64,000 nt of DNA from Desulfomonilaceae bacterium (GTDB lineage: Bacteria > Desulfobacterota > Desulfomonilia > Desulfomonilales > Desulfomonilaceae), in assembly GCA_041662605.1 (NCBI GenBank), contig JBAZSD010000010.1:82329-146328 (forward strand). The letters run 5' to 3'. The translations under genes and the position numbers were made by a program. The notes beneath the pieces are model-generated. The model saw nothing but the letters and a program-made list of their open reading frames with translations, made no database searches and had not been told where the DNA came from. This document shows, piece by piece, positions 34,828-44,570 of this stretch (within the stretch, counting starts at the first letter, position 1; every line of letters starts with the position of its first letter).

Positions 34828-35810
34828 TAGGCCACCTCTCTTTCTGAAACAGCGCCTTTGGAGATCACGTCCCCGGATTCTTCAGTCACAAGATCAATGA
34901 AGACGTCTTCCAGACTCACATCTATGGATTTAAGCTCCAACAGGTCCCAATCCTTTTCTACGACAGCTTTTGCGAGTTGAGGCCTCGGGTCCGTTCCCTG
35001 CTCCGATTCCACAGTGAGTGTCAACTGGCCATCCTGAAACGGAGCGATGGTCCTGACGGCGGACACACCTTTCATAGTGGATATGAGTTGGATAGATTCA
35101 TGTTCCGGAGCCCGTAAAGTGATTTGAATTCTTGGGCCTCTGGCAGAGCCGCTAATCAAATTTTCAGGCGTGTCTTCGGCGACTATTGAGCCTTTGTTTA
35201 TAATTATGACTCGTGAACATACCTGGCTCACTTCGGGTAGAATGTGGGATGACAGTATCACCGTCTTATTTGATGCGAAGCTTTTTATAAGATTTCTGAT
35301 TTCCCTGATCTGTCTAGGATCCAGACCGATGGTGGGCTCATCAAGAATAATTATGGGCGGATCTCCGATCAACGCCTGAGCCAGACCAACTCGCTGCCTA
35401 TAACCTTTTGAGAGCCAGCGGACCATTTTAGGCATTACTTCTTGTATCCCAACTATGCCTGAAACCCTGTCGATTTCATAATCCCGATTCGAGGATCGGA
35501 TACCTTTGGCCCGCGCAACAAATTCGAGGTACCCGCGAACTCGCATCCAATTGTAAAGCGGAACATTCTCAGGCAAGTAACCGATATTACGCCGGACTGT
35601 CATTGAATCCTCAGAGACATCTGTCCCGGCAATTTTTACAGTCCCGGATGTGGCAGGAACAAAACAGGTGAGAATGCGCATCGTGGTAGTTTTTCCGGCT
35701 CCGTTGGGCCCCAGAAAACCCACTATTTCTCCAGGTTGTACCAGGAAATTCACATCCTTTATGGCAGCCAGACTTCCATAATATTTGGTCAATCCGCTGA
35801 CCTCGATCAT
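34827..35810 (-). CDS. ABC transporter ATPase (GldA-like)
   Basis: 327 residues. Walker A GPNGAGKTTTMRIL (34-47), signature LSKGYRQRVGLAQALIGDP and Walker B IIILDEPTIGLDPRQI are all intact, with an H-loop at SSHILPEVSQVC. The C-terminal ~100 residues form the regulatory extension seen in GldA/NatA-type exporters. It is the first gene of the four-gene operon and energises export; substrate unknown. Confidence 0.93.
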   Translation of the reverse strand: MIEVSGLTKYYGSLAAIKDVNFLVQPGEIVGFLGPNGAGKTTTMRILTCFVPATSGTVKIAGTDVSEDSMTVRRNIGYLPENVPLYNWMRVRGYLEFVARAKGIRSSNRDYEIDRVSGIVGIQEVMPKMVRWLSKGYRQRVGLAQALIGDPPIIILDEPTIGLDPRQIREIRNLIKSFASNKTVILSSHILPEVSQVCSRVIIINKGSIVAEDTPENLISGSARGPRIQITLRAPEHESIQLISTMKGVSAVRTIAPFQDGQLTLTVESEQGTDPRPQLAKAVVEKDWDLLELKSIDVSLEDVFIDLVTEESGDVISKGAVSEREVA

Positions 35811-36003
35811 ATGGCGTCCTCCTAAATTCTTAGTTCAGATGGCCGTTTTAGCAACTGACGTGTTTTTGTCAAGTAACACACAACTTGTTCTTGAATGAAA
35901 AATTATATCCTGGATATTCAAGATATTGTCATCATAGATTTTCAACTTTTACACATACCAAGCTTAACTCGTTGTTATCAAATATTAATAATTGTAACCA
36001 TTC

Positions 36004-36032
36004 TTGACCGCTGAATCGAGCCGTGATATAGA
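36004..36032 (+). promoter_or_regulatory. sigma70-type promoter of the TPR gene
   Basis: TTGACC at 36004-36009, exactly 17 bases, then TATAGA at 36027-36032, about 90 bases before the ATG at 36123. The rest of the 312-base divergent region is AT-rich without other clear signals. Confidence 0.65.
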
Positions 36033-36122
36033 TTTTTCGCTCTTTACACTGAGCATGCTCCATAGTTCAGGCAAACTGAATTTATACGACACCTGAATTG
36101 TGAAGGAGATTCAAAAAAAATT

Positions 36123-37541
36123 ATGGATCAACAGCGATCTTTAGGAAACAAGGTGTTTTTTCTGTGTTTGACGCTTCTCATGTGCTTTGGAGAGAACGCG
36201 GTGTCTTGGGGCTCAAGTCCAACTGACGCTCAAAAAGCTGAGAACGCGTTTTTTCGCGGGAGCCATCTTCTAGCCAGGGACAACATGAATGAAGCTCTCC
36301 CGGCTCTCGAGGAAGCCCTCACTCTGGATCCCCAAAACGCCAAATTCCGTCGGGTACTCGCTATAGCATACAACAATTATGGAATTCGTCTGAGTAAAGA
36401 AGGAAAGATAGTTGATGGACTGCGTTTTTTTGAAAAGGCGCTGGACGTGCAACCCGACGACGAAGAGATCAAAACAAATTTGGTGAACGCATGCCTTCAG
36501 GCGGTTTCAAGCGCCCCAGAAAAGATTTCTGACAAGGACAAAATTCATTTTCTCAGAAAATCTATCAAGGCTCATCCAAACGACCCATCGATCAAGAAAG
36601 CTCTGGCGGCCTTGATCAACAATCAGGGAGTTTCAGATACCGCAAGTTCCTCTCAAAAGAATGAAATAAAGGAATTGGAAGACGCTCTGGCTCTGGACCC
36701 TTCAAACCTGAAGATCAAGAAAAATCTTGGTGTGGCCTATTACAACATGGCTATAGAGAAGGGGAAAGCTGGAGCAATCGAAGAAGAGATCGAGCTGCTC
36801 AAGAAAGCTGATGAATACAGTCCTAAAGATCCCATCACCGAGCAAGCCATGGCAAGAGCCATTTCGAATCTGGCCGTGATTAAGGGGAAGACAGGCGAAT
36901 TCGACACGCAAATTTCTTTACTCAAACAAGCCCTTGAATTGGATCCCAACGATGCGACCACCAAGAAAAACCTTGCTGCGGCATACAACAATTACTCAGT
37001 CAAGGATGGCGCCCTGAGTCTTGAAGCAAGATTGGCCAACCTGCAAAACGCATTAAAACTGGACCCCAAGAATCAACTTACTCATTCCAATCTCGCTATA
37101 ATCATGACCAGACAGGGGATAGCGGAATACAAGGCCGGCCACGTTTCCAAGGCGGTCATTACTCTGGAAAAAGCCTTGAAATATGATAGCAAAAACAAGG
37201 CTGCTCAGTCCAACCTCGCGGCGATTTACCACAATCAGGCCCTGAATTACGGAGATCAGGGCAAATATGAACAGGAAATCCAGTATCTTAACAAAGCCAT
37301 AGGTTTAGAACCTGAGAACAGTCAGATCAAGACCGATCTGGCCCTGGCTTACAACGACTATGCCGTCAGCCTTGATAAGAAAGGGGACGTCAAGAAACAG
37401 ACAGAATTCCTGAATAAGGCTATAAAACTAGCGCCTGAAAACAAAGCGATTCAGGAAAACTTGAAGCGAATAAAACAGAAAGAACCAGCGCCCTCGAAAA
37501 GAGAACCCCGTCCAGGGGGAAAAAAGGCAAAGGAAGGTTGA
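36123..37541 (+). CDS. secreted tetratricopeptide-repeat protein
   Basis: 472 residues with AAGGAG upstream of ATG 36123. A signal peptide (NKVFFLCLTLLMCFGENAVS) is followed by about ten TPR-like units. Most repeat a pattern ending ALxLDPxNxxxKKNLAxAYNN, for example ALTLDPQNAKFRRVLAIAYN, ALDVQPDDEEIKTNL, ALELDPNDATTKKNLAAAYN and AIGLEPENSQIKTDLALAYN. The C-terminus is basic and proline-rich. TPRs scaffold protein complexes, here probably in the periplasm. No partner is evident in the neighbouring genes. Confidence 0.9.
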   Translation: MDQQRSLGNKVFFLCLTLLMCFGENAVSWGSSPTDAQKAENAFFRGSHLLARDNMNEALPALEEALTLDPQNAKFRRVLAIAYNNYGIRLSKEGKIVDGLRFFEKALDVQPDDEEIKTNLVNACLQAVSSAPEKISDKDKIHFLRKSIKAHPNDPSIKKALAALINNQGVSDTASSSQKNEIKELEDALALDPSNLKIKKNLGVAYYNMAIEKGKAGAIEEEIELLKKADEYSPKDPITEQAMARAISNLAVIKGKTGEFDTQISLLKQALELDPNDATTKKNLAAAYNNYSVKDGALSLEARLANLQNALKLDPKNQLTHSNLAIIMTRQGIAEYKAGHVSKAVITLEKALKYDSKNKAAQSNLAAIYHNQALNYGDQGKYEQEIQYLNKAIGLEPENSQIKTDLALAYNDYAVSLDKKGDVKKQTEFLNKAIKLAPENKAIQENLKRIKQKEPAPSKREPRPGGKKAKEG

Positions 37542-37629
37542 TCGATTAATACAGTCTGAACTTCAAGGTCAGTTCCGCATGGTTTTGGCCGTTAAATCCG
37601 GCTGTTTCATGGTAATGAGTGGAGGTCTT

Positions 37630-38217
37630 TTGCTCAACATAATATGGCTATTTCTATTAGTTGTTTCAACCGTAATAGCCCTTGCGACGGGAAACTTGAA
37701 GCCTTTGGTCAACTCTGTTCCTGAAAGCGCCATGAACGCATTCAGGCTCGCTCTTGGATTGACGGGGATAATGGCTCTCTGGCTGGGAATTATGAAAATT
37801 GCTGAGAAAAGTGGCCTGACCGAAAAGCTGAGCCAACTGATCGCCCCTCTGATGGTTCGAATTTTCCCTGGTGTTCCCCCCGATCACCCCGCTGTTGCGA
37901 CCATGGCGTCAAACATGATCGCAAACATGTTCGGACTGAACAATGCTGCCACGCCGTTAGGGATAAAAGCTATGAAGGATCTTGAAACGCTCAATCCGAC
38001 AAAGGGAACCGCTACTCACGCCATGTGTATGTTTCTCGCCCTAAACACATCCAGCTTGCAGTTGGTTCCATTTGGAGCAATCGCCCTTTTGGCGGCTGGT
38101 GGCTCTAAAGATCCAACTATCATTATTTTTCCCACTATAATCGCAACTACTTTTTCGACCGTTTCAGCCTTTTGCATCGCTCGTTTACTTTCCAGGATGA
38201 AAAGATATCAGGACTGA
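37630..38217 (+). CDS. spmA: nucleoside-recognition/spore-maturation protein A
   Basis: 195 residues if translation starts at TTG 37630, which follows GGAGG by four bases. ATGs at 37579, 37609 and 37615 give longer forms, but the known SpmA length (~196) supports the TTG. Motifs include LNIIWLFLLVVSTVIALATG, GIMALWLGIMKIAEKSGL, HPAVATMASNMIANMFGLNN and AATPLGIKAM (Gate domain). SpmA/SpmB are membrane proteins found far outside spore formers; their cargo is unsettled. It overlaps into spmB context 20 bases later. Confidence 0.85.
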   Translation: MLNIIWLFLLVVSTVIALATGNLKPLVNSVPESAMNAFRLALGLTGIMALWLGIMKIAEKSGLTEKLSQLIAPLMVRIFPGVPPDHPAVATMASNMIANMFGLNNAATPLGIKAMKDLETLNPTKGTATHAMCMFLALNTSSLQLVPFGAIALLAAGGSKDPTIIIFPTIIATTFSTVSAFCIARLLSRMKRYQD

Positions 38218-38237
38218 CTTCCCACGCGTTGGAAAAT

Positions 38238-38777
38238 ATGTCGACGAATGAACTAGCATCCACCATATCAAATTTGATCCTGATTTTGTTCCTTGTGGGC
38301 ATTCCTCTGTATGGCGCTCTGAAGGGTGTCAAAGTTTATGAGACTTTTGTGGATGGCGCCAAACAGGGTTTTGAGATCGCTGTAAACATAATTCCCTATT
38401 TGGTGGCGATATTGGTAGCTGTGGGAATGTTCAGGGCTTCAGGGGCTATGGATATCCTGACCGGTTTCATCCCGTCGTCCTTACGAGACCTCGGGATAAC
38501 ATCGGATGTGCTGGCTTTGGCTCTGACCAGACCATTGTCCGGAGCGGCTTCTCTTGGAATTTTGGGTGAGATAGTGACATCTCATGGTCCGGATTCCTTC
38601 CAGGCTAGGTTGGGATCGGTAATTCTGGGAAGCACTGAGACGACTCTATATGTGGTAGCTGTCTATTTTGGAGCGGTTAACATAAGCAAGACAAAATACG
38701 CAGTTCAGGCAGGGTTGTTAGCTGACCTGGTAGGAGTGCTCGCCGCTATTGTCGTATGCAGGATTATCTTCGGATGA
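38238..38777 (+). CDS. spmB: spore-maturation protein B
   Basis: 179 residues from ATG 38238. Motifs GIPLYGALKGVKVYETFVDG, AKQGFEIAVNIIPYLVAILV, AVGMFRASGAMD, LTRPLSGAASLGIL and GSTETTLYVVAVYFGAVN are characteristic of SpmB. Four to five membrane helices. It pairs with spmA upstream, as in most genomes. In a non-sporulating Desulfobacterota the role is probably membrane transport or cell-wall related, which is inference. Confidence 0.9.
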   Translation: MSTNELASTISNLILILFLVGIPLYGALKGVKVYETFVDGAKQGFEIAVNIIPYLVAILVAVGMFRASGAMDILTGFIPSSLRDLGITSDVLALALTRPLSGAASLGILGEIVTSHGPDSFQARLGSVILGSTETTLYVVAVYFGAVNISKTKYAVQAGLLADLVGVLAAIVVCRIIFG

Positions 38778-38882
38778 TGAGGTAAAAAAAGAAAAACGAG
38801 ACGCAATATCTGAACCGACAGGTAGTTTCTAATTTGTACGCAAAGATTCTTGGCTGTTAATTTTGGGAAACCGGAATTTTTG

Positions 38883-38975
38883 TGGCGGAGAGAGAGGGAT
38901 TCGAACCCTCGGTGGGACTCTACACCCCACACTCGCTTAGCAGGCGAGCACCTTCGGCCGCTCGGTCATCTCTCC
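38883..38975 (-). tRNA. tRNA-Ser(GCU)
   Basis: A complete 93-base tRNA with encoded CCA. The acceptor GGAGAGA pairs with TCTCTCC, followed by discriminator G and CCA. The anticodon arm is CTCGC-CTGCTAA-GCGAG with anticodon GCT, and a long variable arm is present, as in all tRNA-Ser. The T arm is GAGGG-TTCGAAT-CCCTC. It lies between spmB and the helicase gene. Confidence 0.97.
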
Positions 38976-39015
38976 AAGCCTCAAGCTTCTAAAATATTGG
39001 TCCTGGGAAATTCTG

Positions 39016-40986
39016 TCAAGGGTTTTCAAGCAAATGGTCCTGAACCATGTCTGTGGTCCAATTGCTTGCAAAACAATCAGTAGGAATTTCTTCCAAAAAT
39101 CTTGATGGAGTTGTCCCGACTACCCCCAATCTCCTATCGTACATGGTTTGCGGAACAATTATTATCAATCTTTCCTTGGCCCTAGTAACAGCTACGTAGA
39201 GGAGTCTACGCTCCTCTTCCAAGTCGTCTGGATTGGCCAAAGCCATAGGAGAAGGAATCCTCCCCTCCGCGGCCCAGATGAGTATTACAGTTCCCCACTC
39301 AAGACCTTTGGCTGAATGTATGGTTGACAGTATCAATCTGTTTTGAAACCCAAAATCCTCGTCAATTTCGTGTTCAGGTGGTTCAATAGCCACATCGTTA
39401 AGAAACTCGGTCAAAGACTTGTAAGGAGCGCTCATCTGGGCCAACTGGTCGAGTTCCTTCAAACGCTTCGGATAGTTGTCGTACGAAGCTTGGAGATATG
39501 GAGTCAAAAATCGAGTCACCTGATCTATCTTGTCAGGTAAGGAGCCTTCGAACCCACCGATTTCCGTGAGCGTTCGAAGGAGCGACCTCGCATCCTCTGT
39601 ATACTTCTTGCGCTCCGGAACAAGACTCGTCAGATCAGCGCCGTTGTCCGACTTTGCAAACGCTTCCGCCAGTTTCTTCGCCGTTTTGTCTCCAACATGA
39701 GCAATGATTTTGAGAATTCTAGCCCAACTGATTCTATCATTTTTATTGGTTATGACCCTAAGATGAGCCAACACGTCCTTGATATGCGCGCTTTCCACGA
39801 ACTTGAATCCACCATATTTCACGTACGGCCGTCTGGTCTTCGTAAGCTCGGCTTCGAGATCAAACGAATGAAAACCCGCTCGAAAGAGTACAGCCACGTC
39901 ATTTAGTGGCATGCCAAGGCGACTGAATTCTTTGACAATTCTCAACACAAGCAGGCTCTGTTCTTTTTCGCTGAATGGGGTTGCCAGTAAAGGCTTCACA
40001 CCAATCTTCCTGCTGCTGAACAATCTTTTTTGGAACCCGACAGAGGCGCCTGCGATTATGTTGTTAGCAACCTCCAGAATCGGCTGAACGCTCCGAAAAT
40101 TTTCCTCGAGCTTAATTATCCGGGTTCCAGGAAACAGATCAGGGAATCGCATGATATTCTTGAAATCGGCTCCCCTGAACGAATAGATACTCTGGGAGTC
40201 GTCACCAACAGCCATGACGTTGTCGTGTCCATCGGCAAGCAGACGAACCATCCTTGCCTGCATTCGGTTAGTGTCTTGATATTCGTCCACCAGTATGTGA
40301 GACCAACGAGAGCATACGTCCTGTTTGACCTGTTGATTTGTTTCCAGCAAGTCTACAGCGCGCCCCAACAGGTCATCATAGTCCATCGATTGATGAGTCT
40401 TTTTGTATTCCTGGTAAAACTGCGCAACCCTTTCTATATCCGGTCCATACTCTTCAAAATGCGGGTATCTCTGTCGAATTACATCCTGAATCGAATCTCC
40501 GGATCCTGAGGCCCGTCCTATTAATTCGGAGATGGTCCTTGCCTTGGGGAATGATTTCAGGTCCAGGATTGGCGGAGAAATTTCTTTTCTTGCCAGGTCT
40601 ATAAGATCATGGCTGTCACCCTGATCCAGAATAGTGAAAGATGAGTCAAAATCCGCCAGACGCGAATATCTGCGAAGGATAGACGCCCCTACAGAATGGA
40701 AAGTCCCGCCCGAAACAAGCGCCACCCTGTCATCCAGTAGTTTCATGGCTCTACCCAGCATTTCCTGAGCGGCTTTACGAGTGAAGGTGAGCAATAGAAT
40801 GGATGACGGATCAATTCCGTGATCAACAAGCCATGCGACCCTGTAAACAATGGTCCGGGTCTTTCCTGAACCTGCTCCGGCAATCACGAGGACTGGGCCC
40901 TCGCCGGTGGAAACGGCAGCGAACTGCGATGAGTTCATTTCAGTCTCATAGTCAATGGTCCTGTGTTTAAAATGACTGCCTTTCAT
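39016..40986 (-). CDS. UvrD/PcrA-type superfamily 1 DNA helicase
   Basis: 656 residues from ATG 40986; a TTG three codons earlier is an alternative. Helicase motifs in order: Q motif MNSSQFAAV, Walker A VLVIAGAGSGKT, Ia LLLTFTRKAAQEM, II ILVDEYQDTN, III MAVGDDSQSIYSFRGA, IV IIKLEENFRS, V LSTIHSAKGLEWGTVILI and VI EERRLLYVAVTRAKERLII. It translocates 3' to 5' and serves repair or replication restart. It is shorter at the C-terminus than PcrA. Its symbol cannot be fixed between uvrD, pcrA and rep paralogues. Confidence 0.93.
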   Translation of the reverse strand: MKGSHFKHRTIDYETEMNSSQFAAVSTGEGPVLVIAGAGSGKTRTIVYRVAWLVDHGIDPSSILLLTFTRKAAQEMLGRAMKLLDDRVALVSGGTFHSVGASILRRYSRLADFDSSFTILDQGDSHDLIDLARKEISPPILDLKSFPKARTISELIGRASGSGDSIQDVIRQRYPHFEEYGPDIERVAQFYQEYKKTHQSMDYDDLLGRAVDLLETNQQVKQDVCSRWSHILVDEYQDTNRMQARMVRLLADGHDNVMAVGDDSQSIYSFRGADFKNIMRFPDLFPGTRIIKLEENFRSVQPILEVANNIIAGASVGFQKRLFSSRKIGVKPLLATPFSEKEQSLLVLRIVKEFSRLGMPLNDVAVLFRAGFHSFDLEAELTKTRRPYVKYGGFKFVESAHIKDVLAHLRVITNKNDRISWARILKIIAHVGDKTAKKLAEAFAKSDNGADLTSLVPERKKYTEDARSLLRTLTEIGGFEGSLPDKIDQVTRFLTPYLQASYDNYPKRLKELDQLAQMSAPYKSLTEFLNDVAIEPPEHEIDEDFGFQNRLILSTIHSAKGLEWGTVILIWAAEGRIPSPMALANPDDLEEERRLLYVAVTRAKERLIIIVPQTMYDRRLGVVGTTPSRFLEEIPTDCFASNWTTDMVQDHLLENP

Positions 40987-41142
40987 GAGATCCAAAACCC
41001 CGGATAATGAGATAGTTAAGCCTATAAGTAAGAACTGGAATAAAGAAAACCATGGTCAAAAACGTTCATTTATGCTATTATTACTACATCAGTTCCATTT
41101 TGTTCGTTTGTCGAAAGTTAAATATCATTGAAGGAGGATCGC

Positions 41143-41940
41143 GTGAACAGTTCAGTGAAAGTTCTTGCTTGCCCGGTATGCCACCACCATTTCTCCCATT
41201 TTTGGAACGGTGAGGGGAAGGCGTCGTCGGCGTTTGGGTTCGGGCTGGATTTCAGACTTTTGCCCCGCGATTCCAATCGAATATCTGATACAGCTACATG
41301 TCCAAACTGTTTTTTTACCTATAGGACTCAAGATTTTCAGACGCGAGTTCCAGAGAATCTGAAACTCGTTGTCAGATCATCAGCATATCAGAGTATTTTT
41401 GTCGTTGAGTCAAGCGAAGAAAGACGAGCGGGATCACAACTTGCGTTATTGACCGTTCTCGAGGCTAAAGGTTTGAATCCTCGAGACCTTGGCATATTGG
41501 GGCTGAAGGGTTCCTGGGCCGCTCGCGAGTTAGGCGCTCTGCGCACTGAAGCGCAGCTACTGGAAAAAGCGGACTTCTTTCTTGACGACGCCCTGCGTCG
41601 GGGACTAACAAAGGGCGATCCAGCGATGGTAATGTATCTTTTGGGCGAAATTAACAGACGCAAAGAGTCATTTCTCAGAGCCAGAGAAATGCTCACCTTC
41701 CTTGGAAACAATCCCAGATACAGGTACCCGGCGCTCTTACTAACGGTCTTGATAGAAGAAGAAGATTCCACCCCTTACTGGTCCCGCCATTCACCTGAAC
41801 GGATGGAACAGAACTCGCCAAAATTCAAAGGGCTTTTCCCGCCACTCAGAAGTATTCCACCCAAGAAATCGGAATTCTCCCCGGATGAATTGAGAGAGGG
41901 TGTCGAGCAATCAGATGGAGATGATCTTCGTAAGTTTTGA
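41143..41940 (+). CDS. DUF2225 protein
   Basis: 265 residues. GTG 41143 is chosen because AAGGAGG lies five bases upstream; an in-frame TTG at 41128 overlaps that site. Two CxxC pairs (CPVCHHHFSHFW and CPNCFFTYRTQDF) form a zinc ribbon-like N-terminus. A helical TPR-like part follows (LLEKADFFLDDALRRG, VMYLLGEINRRKESFLRARE). That is the DUF2225 architecture. The function is unknown. A hairpin follows 23 bases after the stop. Confidence 0.85.
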   Translation: MNSSVKVLACPVCHHHFSHFWNGEGKASSAFGFGLDFRLLPRDSNRISDTATCPNCFFTYRTQDFQTRVPENLKLVVRSSAYQSIFVVESSEERRAGSQLALLTVLEAKGLNPRDLGILGLKGSWAARELGALRTEAQLLEKADFFLDDALRRGLTKGDPAMVMYLLGEINRRKESFLRAREMLTFLGNNPRYRYPALLLTVLIEEEDSTPYWSRHSPERMEQNSPKFKGLFPPLRSIPPKKSEFSPDELREGVEQSDGDDLRKF

Positions 41941-41962
41941 CCAATTAAAGGTTTAGGTTCCT

Positions 41963-41986
41963 TTTGAGGGCGCCTGCGCCCTCAAA
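41963..41986. terminator. 10-bp hairpin after DUF2225
   Basis: TTTGAGGGCG-CCTG-CGCCCTCAAA is a perfect 10-base-pair stem with a four-base loop. It is followed by TCACC and C/A runs, not by a T-run, so it may work as a weak or factor-assisted terminator or as an mRNA end stabiliser. Confidence 0.45.
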
Positions 41987-42033
41987 TCACCCCCCCAAAA
42001 ACCTGAATAGTTAATTTTTCCAATCTATGGCAG

Positions 42034-42062
42034 TTGAAAAGCCTTTATTAAGCTGATATTGT
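42034..42062 (+). promoter_or_regulatory. promoter of gcdA
   Basis: TTGAAA at 42034-42039, exactly 17 bases, then TATTGT at 42057-42062, 55 bases before the gcdA start at 42117. Confidence 0.55.
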
Positions 42063-42116
42063 AATTATTCCACTAGGAAAAGCGCATCAGAAAATGTCTG
42101 TGACGGAGGAACATGG

Positions 42117-43850
42117 ATGAGACCGTACTTCGAAAAGATGGCGGAAATTGGAAAGCCACTTCCGGAATCCAAGATACGTGAAGGCGCCGAAAATCTGGCG
42201 AAAATTCGTGAGGTCGAGCAGGAACTGGAAAAAGAAGTCTCCAAGAAGCGATTAGCCGGGCTACCTGAAAAGAAGATTAACGATCGAGGCCAGCTTACAG
42301 TTTTTCAGAGGTTGGAGCGTCTCGTAGATCCAGGCTCGTGGCGACCTCTTCATACCATTTTTAACCCGGCAGACAATGAAGAAAGCAGCACCGGGGTTGT
42401 TGATGGGCTGGGCAAGATCAAGGGGAAAGGGGCGGTAAAAGTCGGATTCGACAACAAGGTTATGGCAGGAGCATGGGTTCAAGGACAGGCGGCTAATATC
42501 CTAAGGGTCACTGATCTGGCCAAGAGATTGAGACTGCCTTTGGTATGGCTCGTTAACTGCTCCGGAGTAAAGCTCACCGAACAGCAGGAAGTTTACCCTG
42601 ATCGCAGAGGCGGTGGAGCGACATTCTTTCGTCACGCCGAACTGGAGAAACTGGGTATTCCCGTTCTCGCAGGAATTTATGGCACCAATCCCGCAGGTGG
42701 CGGCTATCATGGCATCAGTCCCACAATATTGCTGGCCCACAAGGACTGTAATATCGCTGTCGGCGGCGGAGGGATAGTAAGCGGTATGAGCCCTAAAGGC
42801 TTTTTTGATCTTGATGGGGCGGAATCACTAATCAACGCCACGCGTCATTTCAAGGAAGTCCCTCCTGGTAGCGTAGGAATCCACTATGATGAAACCGGTT
42901 TCTTTAAGCGAGTTTTTGAAACCGAGGAAGCGTTGCTGGACGGCCTGCGCGAATACATGAGTTTCATGCCGGCCTATGATCCAAGATTCTTCAGGGTTGC
43001 GGCGCCTGCGGAACCAAAATTTGGCGGCGAGGATCTCAACTACATCGTCCCGATGAATCAGAAGGCTATATATAATTTTGCGGATATTTTGGCGAGGCTG
43101 ACTGATAACAGCGAACACATGGAATTCAGACCCGCTTACGGTCCTGAGGTCTACACGGGACTGGCCAAGATTGACGGTTTTGTTGTCGGCATTATTGGGA
43201 ACAAGCAGGGTTTTCTGGGACAGGGCTATCCTGAGTATGCGCCGTATCCTGGTATCGGGGGTAAGCTCTATCGTCAGGGTCTCATAAAGATGAATGAATT
43301 TGTCACACTGTGCGGTAGAGATAGAGTTCCTATTGTGTGGTTTCAGGACACTTCCGGGATCGACGTGGGAGATATTGCCGAAAAGGCTGAATTGCTTGGA
43401 CTTGGACAATCCCTGATCTATTCAATTGAGCAAACTAATGTGCCGATGATGCTCTTCGTTTTACGGAAAGGAACGGCGGCGGCTCATTATATCATGGGAG
43501 GGCCTACTGCTAACAACCACTGCGCTTTCACGCTGGGCACACCCGCCAGTGAAATATACGTCATGCATGGGGAAACAGCCTCAGCGGCCTCGTTCGCAAG
43601 GCGTTTGGTCAAGGAAAAGGACGCCGGCAGACCATTGGATCCGATTATTGATAAAATGAACGCGTTGGCGAAGCAGTATTACGATCAATCCCGACCAGTA
43701 TACTGCGCAAAACGGGGATTCGTCGATGAAGTGGTGTCGTTTACCAAAATGAGGGATTATATGGTAGCCTTCGCCGGTTGCGCGTATCAAAATCCTGATT
43801 CGATATGTCCTCATCATCAGATGATCATTCCAAGAATAATCAGGGGATAA
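42117..43850 (+). CDS. gcdA: glutaconyl-CoA decarboxylase alpha subunit (carboxyltransferase)
   Basis: 577 residues, close to the ~587 of characterised GcdA. Two crotonase-fold carboxyltransferase domains are visible: GVVDGLGKIKGKGAVKVGFD and GTNPAGGGYHGISPTILLAH in the first, GFVVGIIGNKQGFLGQGYPE and PIVWFQDTSGIDVGDIAEKA in the second, plus YIMGGPTANNHCAFTLGTPA. It moves the carboxyl of glutaconyl-CoA to biotin, a step of anaerobic aromatic or glutarate degradation. Other enzymes of the family act on methylmalonyl- or propionyl-CoA, but length and N-terminus favour GcdA. The biotin carrier and membrane subunits are not adjacent. Confidence 0.85.
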   Translation: MRPYFEKMAEIGKPLPESKIREGAENLAKIREVEQELEKEVSKKRLAGLPEKKINDRGQLTVFQRLERLVDPGSWRPLHTIFNPADNEESSTGVVDGLGKIKGKGAVKVGFDNKVMAGAWVQGQAANILRVTDLAKRLRLPLVWLVNCSGVKLTEQQEVYPDRRGGGATFFRHAELEKLGIPVLAGIYGTNPAGGGYHGISPTILLAHKDCNIAVGGGGIVSGMSPKGFFDLDGAESLINATRHFKEVPPGSVGIHYDETGFFKRVFETEEALLDGLREYMSFMPAYDPRFFRVAAPAEPKFGGEDLNYIVPMNQKAIYNFADILARLTDNSEHMEFRPAYGPEVYTGLAKIDGFVVGIIGNKQGFLGQGYPEYAPYPGIGGKLYRQGLIKMNEFVTLCGRDRVPIVWFQDTSGIDVGDIAEKAELLGLGQSLIYSIEQTNVPMMLFVLRKGTAAAHYIMGGPTANNHCAFTLGTPASEIYVMHGETASAASFARRLVKEKDAGRPLDPIIDKMNALAKQYYDQSRPVYCAKRGFVDEVVSFTKMRDYMVAFAGCAYQNPDSICPHHQMIIPRIIRG

Positions 43851-43930
43851 ACCACTTTTCTTTTTCTCGATAATGCTTAATTTTTCACTGAAGTTTTAAT
43901 TTACGGGCTGAAAATTTAAGGAGAAAAATA

Positions 43931-44434
43931 ATGAGTGAAACTGAGAAAAACTTGCAGGAAGCTTTCGCTGGGGAATCACAAGCCAACAGGAAGTATTTGG
44001 CTTTTGCGAAAAAGGCCGAACAGGAAAACATGAAGGGCGTAGCCAAACTATTCAGGGCCGCCGCGGCTGCGGAAACTGTTCATGCTCACAATCACCTGGA
44101 GGTTCTCAAAGGAGTTGGCTCTACCCTGGACAATCTCAAAGCCGCTTTTGGCGGCGAGCATCACGAGTTTACTACAATGTATCCTGCGTTTCTCCAAACA
44201 GCCAAGGCAGAGAAAAACACCGCCGCTCTGAAAAGTTTCCATTGGGCTAATGAAGTGGAAAAAATCCACGGAGCCCTTTATGAAAAAGCAATTCAGGCGG
44301 TCGAATCAGGCGCCGTCTTGGAGGAGAAAAATTACTACATATGCGAAAAATGTGGATATACTATAGCTGATTCAGCGCCGGACAAGTGTCCTGTTTGCGG
44401 CGCGAAAAAGAGTGAATTTTTCCTGGCTGACTAG
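43931..44434 (+). CDS. rubrerythrin
   Basis: 167 residues with AAGGAG before ATG 43931. The N-terminal ferritin-like four-helix domain carries ESQANRKYLAFAKKAEQE and AAAAETVHAHNHLEVL with the diiron glutamates and histidine, then NEVEKIHGALYEKAI. The C-terminal rubredoxin domain has CEKCGY and CPVCGA. Rubrerythrins reduce hydrogen peroxide in anaerobes. It stands alone between gcdA and the citrate synthase gene. Confidence 0.95.
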   Translation: MSETEKNLQEAFAGESQANRKYLAFAKKAEQENMKGVAKLFRAAAAAETVHAHNHLEVLKGVGSTLDNLKAAFGGEHHEFTTMYPAFLQTAKAEKNTAALKSFHWANEVEKIHGALYEKAIQAVESGAVLEEKNYYICEKCGYTIADSAPDKCPVCGAKKSEFFLAD

Positions 44435-44570
44435 TTTCAAGTCCTTCCCCGCGCCTTGAAGGGAGCTTTTCAGTAGCTCTATTGAGAGGCGTGGGTCTTA
44501 CAACCGGCTGCCTTTCAAAAAGTTTTCGGTAGCGATTTTAAGAACTTATTTTACAAAACATGGGGGCGGT

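Noticed and set aside
44435..44570. Possible terminator after rubrerythrin (TTCAAG...CTTGAA)
   Set aside because: The stem is only six base pairs with a long loop and no proper T-run.
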